Shown here piece by piece: positions 1-8,609 of a DNA stretch of 60,871 nucleotides. Below the pieces are notes generated by a model. The model saw only the letters and a list, made by a program, of their open reading frames with translations, searched no databases and had not been told where the DNA came from. The position numbers and the translations under genes are program-made. The stretch's first letter is position 1. Every line of letters begins with the position of its first letter. Origin of the DNA: Thermoproteota archaeon (lineage in GTDB: Archaea > Korarchaeota > Korarchaeia > Korarchaeales > Korarchaeaceae); the NCBI GenBank assembly GCA_027061785.1, contig JAMOVA010000020.1, positions 1-60,871 of the forward strand, in the 5' to 3' direction.

Positions 1-222
1 AGGGACTTGGTCGGTGGCCGCTTCCTGCTGGAGGAGTATGGCGCCTACTTGGGGCCCGTTACCGTGGGTGATGACCAGCCTGTACCCCCTCCTGAGGAGC
101 TCCACCAGCTGCCTACTCGTCCTTCTAGCATTAGCCAGCTGCTCCTCGAAGGTCCCCTTCTGCCCGTATTGGAGGAGAGCATTGCCTCCAAGGGCTACCG
201 TGATCAGCCTGTCCATAGGCAT
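1..222 (-). CDS. arcC: Carbamate kinase, N-terminal 74 residues (cut by window edge)
   Basis: The reading frame from an ATG at 222 runs off the left edge. It encodes VALGGNALL near residue 8 and ITHGNGPQVG near residue 54, which are the nucleotide and substrate loops of the carbamate kinase (amino acid kinase) family. Carbamate kinase interconverts carbamoyl phosphate plus ADP with carbamate plus ATP in the cytoplasm. The gene follows the ornithine carbamoyltransferase gene on the same strand after a 29-nt gap, so the two are probably cotranscribed. This pair is the ATP-yielding end of the arginine deiminase route, or it supplies carbamoyl phosphate for biosynthesis; direction cannot be told here. 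A second in-frame ATG lies at 216. Only about a quarter of the protein is visible. Confidence 0.88.
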   Translation of the reverse strand, partial: MPMDRLITVALGGNALLQYGQKGTFEEQLANARRTSRQLVELLRRGYRLVITHGNGPQVGAILLQQEAATDQVP

Positions 223-251
223 CACTCTCGAAAAATTGGGAGTGGGGGTAT

Positions 252-1193
252 TTACCTTATGATGGCCGCGAGTATCGCGGCCTCGGTCCAGAGCCTGTTC
301 TCGGCCTGATCGAATACCACGGACCACTTGCCCTCTATCACCTCGTCGGTCATCTCGTTGCCCCTGTACGCAGGCAGGCAGTGCATGAATATCGCATGCT
401 CCTTCGCCAAGCTCATGACCTCGGGTGTGACTGTGAAAGGAGCGAAGTCCTTCTTCCTCTTCTCCTTGGTCTCCTCCGGCTTACCCATGCTCCACCAAGT
501 ATTGGCATAGACCACATCCGCGCCTTTAACGGCCTCCTTGAGATCGTGGACTATCTCGAGCTTAGTTCCCCTCCTCGCAGCCTCCTGCTCCGCGAACTTC
601 CATATCTCCTCCAGTGGCTCGTACCCGGGGGGGACTGCGAGGGTCAGATCCATCCCGAACACGGGCGCGGTGGCGATCAGCGAGTGCGCCACATTCCATA
701 CGTCACCAGTGTAAACGAGCTTGAGTCCCTCCCAGTAACCGAACTTCTCCTTTATGGTCATGAGGTCGGCCATGGCCTGGCAGGGATGTTCCTCGTCAGA
801 GAGCGCATTAACAACGGGGTTCTTCATCCACCTAGCATACTCTACTATCTCGTCCTGACCGAAGGTCCTTATGACGAGGGCATCGTAGTACCTGTCGAGG
901 ACCCTCGCCGTGTCCTTTATGGGCTCACCTCTCTTGAGCTGAAGCTCATCAGGCCTCATGTAAACGGAAAAGCCACCCAACCGGTAAACAGCGGCCTGAA
1001 ATGAATTTCTGGTTCTGGTAGAGGGCTTCTTAAACAGAAGAGCGATGGCCTTCCCCTCTAAGGGCTTAACTCTTATCCCAGAGTACCACATCTTCTTCAG
1101 ATCCATGGACATCTGGATAAGGTACTCCAGCTCCTCCCTCGTGAAGTCCCTTGTAGTGATGAAATCCCTACCTCTCAGATCGAACAATGCCAT
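252..1193 (-). CDS. argF: Ornithine carbamoyltransferase
   Basis: This 313-residue protein has the full length of a transcarbamylase. It shows STRTRNSF near residue 57 (carbamoyl phosphate loop), HPCQ near residue 137, and HCLPAYRG near residue 270, the ornithine carbamoyltransferase version of the C-terminal motif. The SMG-containing loop near residue 230 also favours ornithine over aspartate as substrate. The enzyme joins carbamoyl phosphate and ornithine to make citrulline, or runs in reverse in arginine catabolism. The ATG at 1193 is preceded by a G-rich ribosome site at about 1201-1208. The downstream partner is carbamate kinase, which suggests a catabolic role, though arginine synthesis remains possible. 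Confidence 0.93.
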   Translation of the reverse strand: MALFDLRGRDFITTRDFTREELEYLIQMSMDLKKMWYSGIRVKPLEGKAIALLFKKPSTRTRNSFQAAVYRLGGFSVYMRPDELQLKRGEPIKDTARVLDRYYDALVIRTFGQDEIVEYARWMKNPVVNALSDEEHPCQAMADLMTIKEKFGYWEGLKLVYTGDVWNVAHSLIATAPVFGMDLTLAVPPGYEPLEEIWKFAEQEAARRGTKLEIVHDLKEAVKGADVVYANTWWSMGKPEETKEKRKKDFAPFTVTPEVMSLAKEHAIFMHCLPAYRGNEMTDEVIEGKWSVVFDQAENRLWTEAAILAAIIR

Positions 1194-1484
1194 ACGAAAA
1201 TCCCCCCTAACTGGTATGCATTATATCTGATAGCTTAGCTAAGAACTTTTCTACGAGAGATGACCTCTCTAGTTCATTAGCATCCACAAATCAAGTACGT
1301 AATTCGTCGATATGCGCTGCCAACTCCTACCAGATTGACCGCGCACGTATAGTATTACGGAGTTATATTCCCATTGCAAGCATCTTTTTCAGAAACAGAG
1401 AGACCTGAGAGCTCTTGAATATGAGATGACACATTTAAACCACCAATCTTTAAAAGTAACTCCTCTGGATTAGTCGGGGAGCGT
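1194..1484. other. Divergent intergenic region between argF and liv genes
   Basis: The 291 bases hold no credible gene. On the minus strand a TATA-like AGATATAATG lies near 1219-1228 ahead of argF. A perfect 10-bp palindrome, CTTAGCTAAG, sits at 1234-1243 just upstream of it. On the plus strand the TATA box for the liv operon is at 1447-1456. The middle is A/T-richer than the surrounding genes. Confidence 0.6.
1447..1456 (+). promoter_or_regulatory. TATA box of the liv operon
   Basis: TCTTTAAAAG is centred about 33 nt before the ATG at 1485, giving an expected transcription start near 1478 and a very short leader. Spacing matches archaeal TATA/BRE promoters. Confidence 0.6.
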
Positions 1485-2690
1485 ATGGCTCTCAGCAAGA
1501 GTGTATTAATTATCGGTGTTGTAGCTCTCGTCGTGATCGTGGCCGCCGCGTTCTATCTGACCCAAACCGGTCCCGCTGCCGGTGGGACCGTGAAAGTCGG
1601 TTTAATAGCTCCTCTGACAGGTGGATTAGCTGAGCATGGTCTAGATATGAAGCAGGCAGCTATTCTGGCTGTTGATGAGATAAACAAGCAGGGGGGAATA
1701 CTAGGGAAGAAGGTTGAGCTCGTCATAGAGGATACCGAGTGCAACCCCACTAAGGCGACCGCAGCAGTTCAGAGACTGCTTACCCAAGAAAATGTATATG
1801 CCATATTCGGGGAGTATTGCTCCACCGTCACCTTGGCCGTTCAGCCTTCGATTATGGAGGCCAAGAGGCTCCTGTTCGTCCCTGTCTCCGTCGCTACCAA
1901 GATTACAGAACAGGGATATAAGTATACGTTCAGGACCTGCGCCAACCAGTGGATGCAGACGACGCAGAACGCTGATTGGGTGGTGGAACATCTGAAACCC
2001 AAGACCGCCGCGATGCTGGGAGTGAATGACGATTATGGGAGAGAGGGGCTCAAGATATGGGGAGATCGGGTCAAGTCCAAGGGAGTCAAGATAGTTGCGG
2101 AGGAGTACTTCGATAAGGGATCGACCGATTTCACATCGCAGTTATCCAAGATAAAGGCAGCCAATCCCGATGTGATATTCGTCGTCGCTAACATAAGGGA
2201 TGCGGCCAACATACTCAGACAGGCTCACGAGATAGGCCTGTACAAGCAATTCGTCATGCTCGGTGGAGTAACAAGTGATGAGTTTCTGAAGCTTGCAGAT
2301 GACGACGCTCTCGGACTTGTTCACGTGAGCTACTTCGAGCCCACCTCTAAGAGACCTGTTGCAGCTGAGTTCGTCAAGAAGTTCAGGGAGAGGTGGGGAA
2401 GGAACCCCGCAATGTACGCCGCTGGAGTCTGGGATGCCTTCCTGGCGTTCAAGCTAGGCGTGGAGAAAGCTGGTACATGGGATGTCGATAAAGTCGCGGA
2501 TGCCATAAGATCCCTCAAGTTCGAGGGTGCTCAGGGAACCATATACTTCGACGAGAATGGTCAGGCTCAGACCAAGGTGCTGCTCGTCCAGGTGCAGAAG
2601 GTCGGAGGGGAGCTCAAGAGGGTCATCCTCTACCCGCCAGCGGACAAGCAGGGAGAGTACATACCTCCAGAGAAGCTTTACGGTGGCTGA
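1485..2690 (+). CDS. livJ: ABC transporter substrate-binding protein, branched-chain amino acid type
   Basis: The 401-residue protein begins with a short basic segment and one hydrophobic helix (about residues 6-27). A threonine-rich linker follows, then a periplasmic-binding fold of the LivJ/LivK type starting at VGLIAPLTG near residue 38. The helix probably anchors the protein to the outer face of the archaeal membrane, where it would capture leucine, isoleucine, valine or a related amide. No lipobox cysteine is visible, so this is a transmembrane rather than lipid anchor. It is the first gene of a five-gene set with two permeases and two ATPases. The exact ligand cannot be read from sequence. 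Confidence 0.9.
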   Translation: MALSKSVLIIGVVALVVIVAAAFYLTQTGPAAGGTVKVGLIAPLTGGLAEHGLDMKQAAILAVDEINKQGGILGKKVELVIEDTECNPTKATAAVQRLLTQENVYAIFGEYCSTVTLAVQPSIMEAKRLLFVPVSVATKITEQGYKYTFRTCANQWMQTTQNADWVVEHLKPKTAAMLGVNDDYGREGLKIWGDRVKSKGVKIVAEEYFDKGSTDFTSQLSKIKAANPDVIFVVANIRDAANILRQAHEIGLYKQFVMLGGVTSDEFLKLADDDALGLVHVSYFEPTSKRPVAAEFVKKFRERWGRNPAMYAAGVWDAFLAFKLGVEKAGTWDVDKVADAIRSLKFEGAQGTIYFDENGQAQTKVLLVQVQKVGGELKRVILYPPADKQGEYIPPEKLYGG

Positions 2691-2733
2691 TCAATCCTCA
2701 CCCCCACTTTTTCCTCTTGGGAAGGGATGAAAC

Positions 2734-3651
2734 GTGATAATACAGCCCATGGAGCTCCTAGAGCAGATACTCTTTGGCCTGATGATAGGCGGCATCTATG
2801 GAGTGATAGGCGTCGGGCTCACGATGATATTCGGAGTCATGAGGTTGAGCAACTTCGCGCATGGAGAGTTCTACATGCTGGGGGCTTACTTCACCTACAC
2901 CTTTGTTACGTTGATAGGGGGTGATCCGTTTCTTCTAGCCCCTCTGGCAGCCATCGCCGTCGGAGCGGTTGGTATAGTAATAAACAGGCTCCTGTTCAAG
3001 TCCCTGTATGAGGAGCTGAAGGAGGCTAAGGGTGCTGCCGCCTTCTACTTCCAAGACTTGAAGTTCATCATGCTCACGATAGGTCTCAGCATATTGTTTG
3101 TTGACTTGGCACTGGTGCTGTGGGGACCCATACCGATTTCCATACCCAGCCCACTTACCAAGTACATAGTCAAGCTACCTGGTGATCTCTCCTTCAGTTT
3201 GGCTAGACTGATAGCTTTTGTGGTGGCTATAGCGACACTAGTGGGACTTTATGCGTTCCTCAAGTTCACCAAGACGGGCAGGGCGATAAGGGCAACGGCT
3301 CAGAACCCATCGGCGGCAATGCTCGTGGGTGTGAACATATACAAGATCTACGACATCACCATGTTCCTGTCGACGGGACTGGCCGCGCTTGCGGGCGGCA
3401 TTCTGGGGCCCATTTACAATGTGTACCCGACCATGGGTCTGGATGTGGTCGCCAAGGCCTTCGTGGTGGTGATCACTGGTGGTATGGGGAACGTAATAGG
3501 GAGTATTTTGGCGGGCTTCCTCATCGGCTTGGCTGAGAGCTTGGGGGGCCTGTTCCTAGGCACTGAGTACAAGCAGGTCGTGGCTTTCGTGATAATGATC
3601 ATAGTACTCTGGGTCAGGCCAGAAGGCATCCTAGGAGGAGGGAGGAAGTGA
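2734..3651 (+). CDS. livH: Branched-chain amino acid ABC transporter permease, LivH type
   Basis: This 305-residue membrane protein has about eight hydrophobic segments. It carries the LivH signature region ending in GVNIYKIYDITMFLS, followed by the GGILGPIY stretch. It forms half of the membrane channel with the next gene product. The GTG at 2734 has a GGGATGA ribosome site just before it; an in-frame ATG at 2749 (MELLEQ) is the alternative and resembles family starts. A 43-nt gap separates it from the binding protein gene, and its stop overlaps the next start. Confidence 0.91.
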   Translation: MIIQPMELLEQILFGLMIGGIYGVIGVGLTMIFGVMRLSNFAHGEFYMLGAYFTYTFVTLIGGDPFLLAPLAAIAVGAVGIVINRLLFKSLYEELKEAKGAAAFYFQDLKFIMLTIGLSILFVDLALVLWGPIPISIPSPLTKYIVKLPGDLSFSLARLIAFVVAIATLVGLYAFLKFTKTGRAIRATAQNPSAAMLVGVNIYKIYDITMFLSTGLAALAGGILGPIYNVYPTMGLDVVAKAFVVVITGGMGNVIGSILAGFLIGLAESLGGLFLGTEYKQVVAFVIMIIVLWVRPEGILGGGRK

Positions 3652-4607
3652 TGCTTGGGATCACAAAGGATATAGTCTTGAGAATCGCCAAGTACTATCT
3701 GGTTGCCCTTATCCTCCTGATACCCATCCCCTTGGCTGGAGACTACATTACCCACGTCACCATACTGGTCATGCTATATGCGGTGACAGCCGCCAGCTTG
3801 GATATATTGGTAGGTTACACGGGTAGGCTCTCTCTAGGACATGCGGCATTTTTCGCCGTCGGGGCATACACATCGACCCTCCTCGCGATGAACTGGGGCG
3901 TGAGTCCTTGGGTCGGGATATTTCTTGGTGGTTTGATGGCCTCTGTCTTTGGGCTGATACTCGGAGTACCCTCCCTGAAGCTGAGAGGGCCCTATCTGGC
4001 TATATCTACCCTAGGTTTCGGAATAATAGTCTGGCTGATGCTGATAAACCTGGACTGGCTCACCAGAGGGCCGTTGGGGATACCGGGAATTCCTCCTCTA
4101 CCTGGAATAGGTCCCATCGACTTCAGGAGTAAGGTGGCGTTCTACTATGTGGCACTCGCCTTTACTTTGATATCCATCTTCCTACTGCACCTGCTTACCA
4201 AATCTAGGATAGGAAAGATACTCATGTCGATCAGGGAGGACGAAGATGCTGCCCTGTCTGTAGGCGTAGATGTTCCTCTGTTCAAGGTTTACGCATTTTT
4301 GATAGCTACGTTCTTCGCTGGGATATCGGGAGGACTTTACGCCCACTATCTCAGGTACATCAGTCCCGAGATATCCACCCTAGGGGAGTCCATATACATA
4401 CTCTCCATGACCATAATAGGTGGGTTCGGTACTCTAATAGGGCCCGTCATGGGGGCTGCAGTCCTATCACTGCTTCAGGAGTTGCTCAGATCTTACTTAG
4501 AGTACAGGTACCTCATCTACGGTATGCTGATCATTCTTGTAATGAAGTTCTTCCCATCGGGGATTTACGGAATCGTTCAATTCATCTTGAGGAAGGTGAG
4601 AGAGTGA
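3651..4607 (+). CDS. livM: Branched-chain amino acid ABC transporter permease, LivM type
   Basis: The protein is 318 residues, strongly hydrophobic, with the LivM hallmark LVGYTGRLSLGHAAFFAVGAY near residues 49-69 and the EAA-like loop SIREDEDAALSVGVDV near residue 195. It pairs with LivH to form the pore. The ATG overlaps the livH stop as TGATG, with GGAGG upstream; a GTG three bases earlier is also in frame. The stop overlaps the start of the first ATPase gene by four bases, so translation is probably coupled. Confidence 0.92.
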   Translation: MLGITKDIVLRIAKYYLVALILLIPIPLAGDYITHVTILVMLYAVTAASLDILVGYTGRLSLGHAAFFAVGAYTSTLLAMNWGVSPWVGIFLGGLMASVFGLILGVPSLKLRGPYLAISTLGFGIIVWLMLINLDWLTRGPLGIPGIPPLPGIGPIDFRSKVAFYYVALAFTLISIFLLHLLTKSRIGKILMSIREDEDAALSVGVDVPLFKVYAFLIATFFAGISGGLYAHYLRYISPEISTLGESIYILSMTIIGGFGTLIGPVMGAAVLSLLQELLRSYLEYRYLIYGMLIILVMKFFPSGIYGIVQFILRKVRE

Positions 4608-5344
4608 TCTTAGAGGTGGACAAGGTAGTTAAGAGGTTCGGCGGGCTCGTCGCGGTGGACAACGTCAGCTTCAGCGTGAGTGAGGGGGAGATATTCGGGA
4701 TAATAGGGCCTAACGGTGCTGGTAAAACCACACTCTTCAATGTGATAACAGGATTCTACAAGCCAGATTCGGGCAGTATAAGGTTCTTGGGGGAAGATAT
4801 AACAGGTATGAAGCCCAATAAGTTGGCTAAGCTTGGGCTGACGAGGACGTGGCAGATAGTGAAGCCTTTTCTGGGGATGAGCGTTTTAGACAACTTGCTT
4901 GTGTCAATCTATGCGACTAAAGGTGTGATATATGGAATGAGTGAGGGAGAGGCAGTAAGAAGAGCCGAGGAGATTTTGGAATTCGCTGGACTGCTGCATA
5001 GGAGGGATGTGCTAGCAGAGGCCTTGCCTCATGGTGAGAGGAAGAGGCTCGAAATTGCTAGGGCCTTAGCTACAGAACCCAAGCTCCTCATGCTCGATGA
5101 ACCAGCTGGGGGACTCACACCCACGGAAATGGATGAAGTCATGGAAGTGGTGAGGAAGGTGAGGGAGTCCGGAGTCACTGTGGTGATCATAGAGCATAAC
5201 ATGAGGGTGATAATGAACGTATGCGAGAGGATAATGGTCCTCAACTTCGGCAGGAAGATAGCCGAGGGCAGTCCAGAGGAGATCTCTAGGAATGAGGAGG
5301 TAATAAAGGCCTACTTGGGGGAGAGGTTCCATGTTAGAAGTTAA
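4604..5344 (+). CDS. livG: Branched-chain amino acid ABC transporter ATPase, LivG type
   Basis: The 246-residue ATPase has a Walker A loop GPNGAGKTT near residue 36. The LivG form of the signature, LPHGERKRLEIARAL, lies near residue 142. Walker B (LLMLDEPAGGL) and a switch histidine (IIEHNM) follow. It is one of two cytoplasmic ATPases that drive the LivHM pore. Translation starts at a GTG overlapping the livM stop. The gene overlaps livF by 14 bases. Confidence 0.93.
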   Translation: MILEVDKVVKRFGGLVAVDNVSFSVSEGEIFGIIGPNGAGKTTLFNVITGFYKPDSGSIRFLGEDITGMKPNKLAKLGLTRTWQIVKPFLGMSVLDNLLVSIYATKGVIYGMSEGEAVRRAEEILEFAGLLHRRDVLAEALPHGERKRLEIARALATEPKLLMLDEPAGGLTPTEMDEVMEVVRKVRESGVTVVIIEHNMRVIMNVCERIMVLNFGRKIAEGSPEEISRNEEVIKAYLGERFHVRS

Positions 5345-6038
5345 GGACATTTCCGCCGCTTATGGGAAGGCGATCGCCCTCAAGGATATCTCGCTTTACG
5401 TGGGTGAGGGGGAGATAATCTCCCTCATAGGGGCCAACGGAGCGGGGAAGACGACCACGTTGAGGGTAATAACTGGGATGCTCAAGCCCTTGAGGGGAGA
5501 TGTAGTCTTCCAAGGAAAGAGTATAGTCGGCATGGAACCCTATCAGATAGCCTCGTTGGGAATAATCCACGTGCCCGAGGGTAGGGGTCTCTTCCCCGAC
5601 ATGACGGTCAGGGAGAACTTGGAGATGGGGGCGTTCATGAGGACCGACAGGGATGAGATAAGGAGAGATCTAGAGTTCGTGTACTCGCTCTTTCCAGTGC
5701 TGAAGGAGAGGGAGAAGCAGCTCGCTGGAACTCTCAGCGGTGGAGAACAGCAGATGCTCGCCATAGGTAAGGGTCTCATGGGCGGTCCTAAACTGCTGCT
5801 GCTCGACGAACCCTCATTGGGCTTGGCCCCCCTGCTGGTCGACAGGATATTCGAGACGATAGGCCAGATAAACAAGGAGAAGGGAGTCACCATATTGATC
5901 GCCGAGCAAAACGCCTACATGGCATTGAGCATATCTCACAGAGCTTATGTAATCGAGAACGGCGTTACTGTGATGGAGGGAACGGGTAAAGAGCTTCTGG
6001 GGAATGAGCACGTGAGAAAGGCGTATCTGGGGATATGA
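5331..6038 (+). CDS. livF: Branched-chain amino acid ABC transporter ATPase, LivF type
   Basis: This 235-residue ATPase shows Walker A (GANGAGKTT), the classic signature LSGGEQQM near residue 136, Walker B (LLLLDEPSLGL) and the LivF switch AEQN. It completes the importer with LivG. It is the last gene of the plus-strand operon and ends 5 bases before the convergent aconitase-X gene, leaving almost no room for a terminator. Confidence 0.93.
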   Translation: MLEVKDISAAYGKAIALKDISLYVGEGEIISLIGANGAGKTTTLRVITGMLKPLRGDVVFQGKSIVGMEPYQIASLGIIHVPEGRGLFPDMTVRENLEMGAFMRTDRDEIRRDLEFVYSLFPVLKEREKQLAGTLSGGEQQMLAIGKGLMGGPKLLLLDEPSLGLAPLLVDRIFETIGQINKEKGVTILIAEQNAYMALSISHRAYVIENGVTVMEGTGKELLGNEHVRKAYLGI

Positions 6039-6043
6039 GATAA

Positions 6044-7471
6044 CTAGCGAGGCACGCTGTATCTCTCCAATATTTCTTTTAGGTCCAGAAACTCGACTTC
6101 TAGGCCCCTTAGGGTCCTCAGGTACTTAGCGGCCTTGGCGGAATTAGTGGTTACCTTCCTCACCCCCATATCCTCTAGGGGAGAGACGACCATGCAGGTG
6201 TCGGCCCATGTCTCCGCGCCGAATCTGTCGAGAACTGTCTTCAGGCCAGATCTCTCGACCATTGAGAGCACGGCTCTAGATGTATACAGCCAGAATCGGG
6301 TCGTGGCTCTCCTCCCGTTCACCATCTGAGCAATGGTTCTGAACTCTTGGAGAGAGAGGTGTGGACATCCCAGAACCACTAGATCCGTTCCTCCATCGAA
6401 TGTGCTCAGCTCCTCGTATACTCCCCTTAACTCGCTCCGGGTCACCTCCACCTCTCGATCGACCGATTGAAGCGGGTTTGGCGTCACTCCCGGGACGTGG
6501 AATATCTCTATAGAGCCTGATGCCGCTCCAGCAGCCGATAGAGCCTTCATCTCTGGTACGGATCCGCTCACGAGATACACTGGGACGGCATTGGGGTATT
6601 CCCTACCCACAAGGAAAGCTAGAGCGTAGTAATCCGAGAGACCCTCCATTTCAGGGGGCTTCACTCTGAAATCGGGTCTCCTATTGATCTCTAGATGCCT
6701 GCCGTAGAGGGAGGTGTACCCGGTCGCGGCCGAAACTATGGTCTTGGTTCCCCCCTCCCTGTTAGTCTTGGCCCCGAGCACGCTATTTGCATAGGCGACC
6801 GCGCTAGATTCCCCCCAAGATATGTGCTCCCCGAAGTGGGGTAGGTTGCCCACTAAGTAGGGGGTGCACGTGAAGGACGGAATCGCCCCCATCTGCAGGA
6901 GGGATTCCACAATGCTCAGCTGACCACTTGCGAAGCTCTCTGGGACCCCCATCTCCCTCCACTTGGTCAGGTCCATTCCCAAGGGATTGGTCGTCGCTAG
7001 AACCCTGAATCTCACCCTTTCCTTCATTTCCTCCAACCACTCCTTCCCAGCATCGCCTATAGTTGCGTACGAGACCCCGGATATGTGCACCGAACTCACT
7101 CTGACGAAACCCTCAGCGCCTGAGATGGAGGCCTCCTTCTCCAAGTACCTCCTGAACTCATCGGGAACCTCTGGGTCCTCGAGCTTGAGTTTCCTTCCCC
7201 CTTTCAATTCTACAGGTATTCCAGCCAGTTCCGCGCTGATGGTTATGCTGTCAGGCTCTTCCAAGATTATCTTGAGAGGAGCCGTCCCGTACTTTCTCAA
7301 ACTGAAGAAGACGTACGCGCCCACGGTGGACCCGATGGAGTGGGGTATGTACAGTACCTTCCCCGCTATACTTTCCCCTCTCTGGGGATGATCCGGCTGG
7401 ATTATCTTACCGGTCCTCAGATCGATTCCGTCGAGCCAAGAAATTGGGTGGGTGAGCCTAAGCTCCTTCAA
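6044..7471 (-). CDS. Aconitase X protein, small and large subunits fused; probable phosphomevalonate dehydratase
   Basis: Residues 1 to about 85 match the DUF126 swivelling small subunit, with HPQRGESIAGKV and the active-site serine loop SIGSTVGAY. The rest matches the AcnX large subunit: HISGVSYATIGDAG near residue 140, NPLGMDL near 180, CTPYLVGNLPHFGEH near 220 and cysteines in LGCPHLS and DTCMVV that would bind the iron-sulfur cluster. Most archaea encode the two parts as separate genes of about 130 and 390 residues; here one 475-residue chain carries both. In archaea this family dehydrates (R)-5-phosphomevalonate in the modified mevalonate pathway; other AcnX proteins act on hydroxyprolines. 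Its start overlaps the M42 peptidase stop by four bases. A UbiD homologue at 32939 could be the next enzyme. Confidence 0.85.
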   Translation of the reverse strand: MKELRLTHPISWLDGIDLRTGKIIQPDHPQRGESIAGKVLYIPHSIGSTVGAYVFFSLRKYGTAPLKIILEEPDSITISAELAGIPVELKGGRKLKLEDPEVPDEFRRYLEKEASISGAEGFVRVSSVHISGVSYATIGDAGKEWLEEMKERVRFRVLATTNPLGMDLTKWREMGVPESFASGQLSIVESLLQMGAIPSFTCTPYLVGNLPHFGEHISWGESSAVAYANSVLGAKTNREGGTKTIVSAATGYTSLYGRHLEINRRPDFRVKPPEMEGLSDYYALAFLVGREYPNAVPVYLVSGSVPEMKALSAAGAASGSIEIFHVPGVTPNPLQSVDREVEVTRSELRGVYEELSTFDGGTDLVVLGCPHLSLQEFRTIAQMVNGRRATTRFWLYTSRAVLSMVERSGLKTVLDRFGAETWADTCMVVSPLEDMGVRKVTTNSAKAAKYLRTLRGLEVEFLDLKEILERYSVPR

Positions 7472-8550
7472 ATTTCCGTGAACCTCCTCACAGCCTCCTC
7501 ATCCATCCTCCTGATCAGGGCCACCAGTAGCTTTATGGCGGACTCCACATCGTCCGGAGACATTATCGAGCTGTGGGAGTGGATGTGCCTCGTGGGAACA
7601 CCAAGCACGATGGATGGGACACCGTACTTATGCAGGTGCACCCTTCCAGCATCGGTACCTCCCCTAACGGCGGAGAGCTGGTAGGGTATGTTCTCCTCCT
7701 CCGCTACCTCTATCACGAACTCCTTCAAGCGGGAGTTGGGGATCATGCTCCTGTCCCAAGTCAGTATCGAGACGCCCTCACCCATCTTAGCCGGGGCCTC
7801 GCTCGGAGACACGCCGGGTGAGTCACCAGCTATGTCGACGTCGACCGCAATGAAGACGTCCGGGTCCACCACATCCGCGGCGGTCTCAGCTCCCCTCAGA
7901 CCGACTTCTTCCTGAACAGTTGCTACCGCGTAATAGGTGTTGGGATGCTGGATTCCACCCTCTCTAAGCCTCTTGAGGGCCTCCATTACTATGAACGCCC
8001 CGACCCTGTCATCGAACGCCTTGCCCAACCACGCCTTGCCGCCCCTGAGCACTTCGAACGGAGCCAGAGGCGCCACGGGGTCCCCTATCCTTATCCCCAT
8101 CTCCTTTATCTGGTCCTTGTTCTTGGCGCCGACGTCTATATAGAGGTCCTTTATCTCTAGGGGTTTCTTTCTCTCCTCTGGGGTCATGAGATGAGGCGGC
8201 TTACTCGTTATCACTCCCACGTAATCCCCCTTCTTCGTCCTTATGATCACCCTGTGAGCGGGTAAGGTCGTGGGGACCCAGCCCCCCAAGGGCTCGAACT
8301 TGAGGAACCCGTTGTCCTCGATGGAGACTATTATAAAGCCGACCTCGTCACTATGGCCCGCTGCCATTATCCGGGGCCTGTTGCTCGTTCCGGTCTTCTT
8401 CATTATGAGCGAGCCCAGCCTGTCGGTCAGTACCTCATCTGCAAATGATGAATATCTGTCCTTGAGCATCCTCAGGGGTTCCATCTCGAATCCAGAGGGA
8501 CCAAAAGCCTCGGAAAATCTAGAAAAGAAGGAGATCGTTTCCTCGTCCAT
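7468..8550 (-). CDS. M42-family metallo-aminopeptidase
   Basis: The 360-residue protein fits the M42 (tetrahedral aminopeptidase/FrvX) family. Visible metal-site elements are AGHSDEVGF near residue 65, KAFDDRVGAF near 178, the catalytic glutamates in VQEEVGLRGA near 210, VDVDIAGD near 235 and TRHIHSHSS near 320. Such enzymes form large hollow dodecamers that trim peptides from the N-terminus in the cytoplasm, which suits a peptide-fermenting cell. Preference for acidic, basic or neutral residues cannot be assigned. It leads a two-gene minus-strand unit with aconitase X and is divergent from the SIS gene across a shared A/T-rich promoter region. Confidence 0.9.
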   Translation of the reverse strand: MDEETISFFSRFSEAFGPSGFEMEPLRMLKDRYSSFADEVLTDRLGSLIMKKTGTSNRPRIMAAGHSDEVGFIIVSIEDNGFLKFEPLGGWVPTTLPAHRVIIRTKKGDYVGVITSKPPHLMTPEERKKPLEIKDLYIDVGAKNKDQIKEMGIRIGDPVAPLAPFEVLRGGKAWLGKAFDDRVGAFIVMEALKRLREGGIQHPNTYYAVATVQEEVGLRGAETAADVVDPDVFIAVDVDIAGDSPGVSPSEAPAKMGEGVSILTWDRSMIPNSRLKEFVIEVAEEENIPYQLSAVRGGTDAGRVHLHKYGVPSIVLGVPTRHIHSHSSIMSPDDVESAIKLLVALIRRMDEEAVRRFTEI

Positions 8551-8574
8551 ATGACCTACTCCTACTAGCAGGTA

Positions 8575-8587
8575 AATAACTTTATCC
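8575..8587. promoter_or_regulatory. Shared A/T-rich promoter core between M42 peptidase and SIS genes
   Basis: AATAACTTTATCC is centred about 27 nt before the ATG at 8610, giving an essentially leaderless plus-strand transcript. The same block can serve as TATA on the minus strand for the gene starting at 8550. Confidence 0.5.
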
Positions 8588-8609
8588 TTAGTCGAAGCGC
8601 TTCATCGCG

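Noticed and set aside
7-309. Plus-strand open frames over the left edge (7-309 and 14-262)
   Set aside because: They are antisense to the carbamate kinase start, whose motifs are unmistakable on the minus strand.
381-1004. 207-codon plus-strand frame opposite argF
   Set aside because: The composition mirrors the real gene on the other strand and the product has no domain-like pattern.
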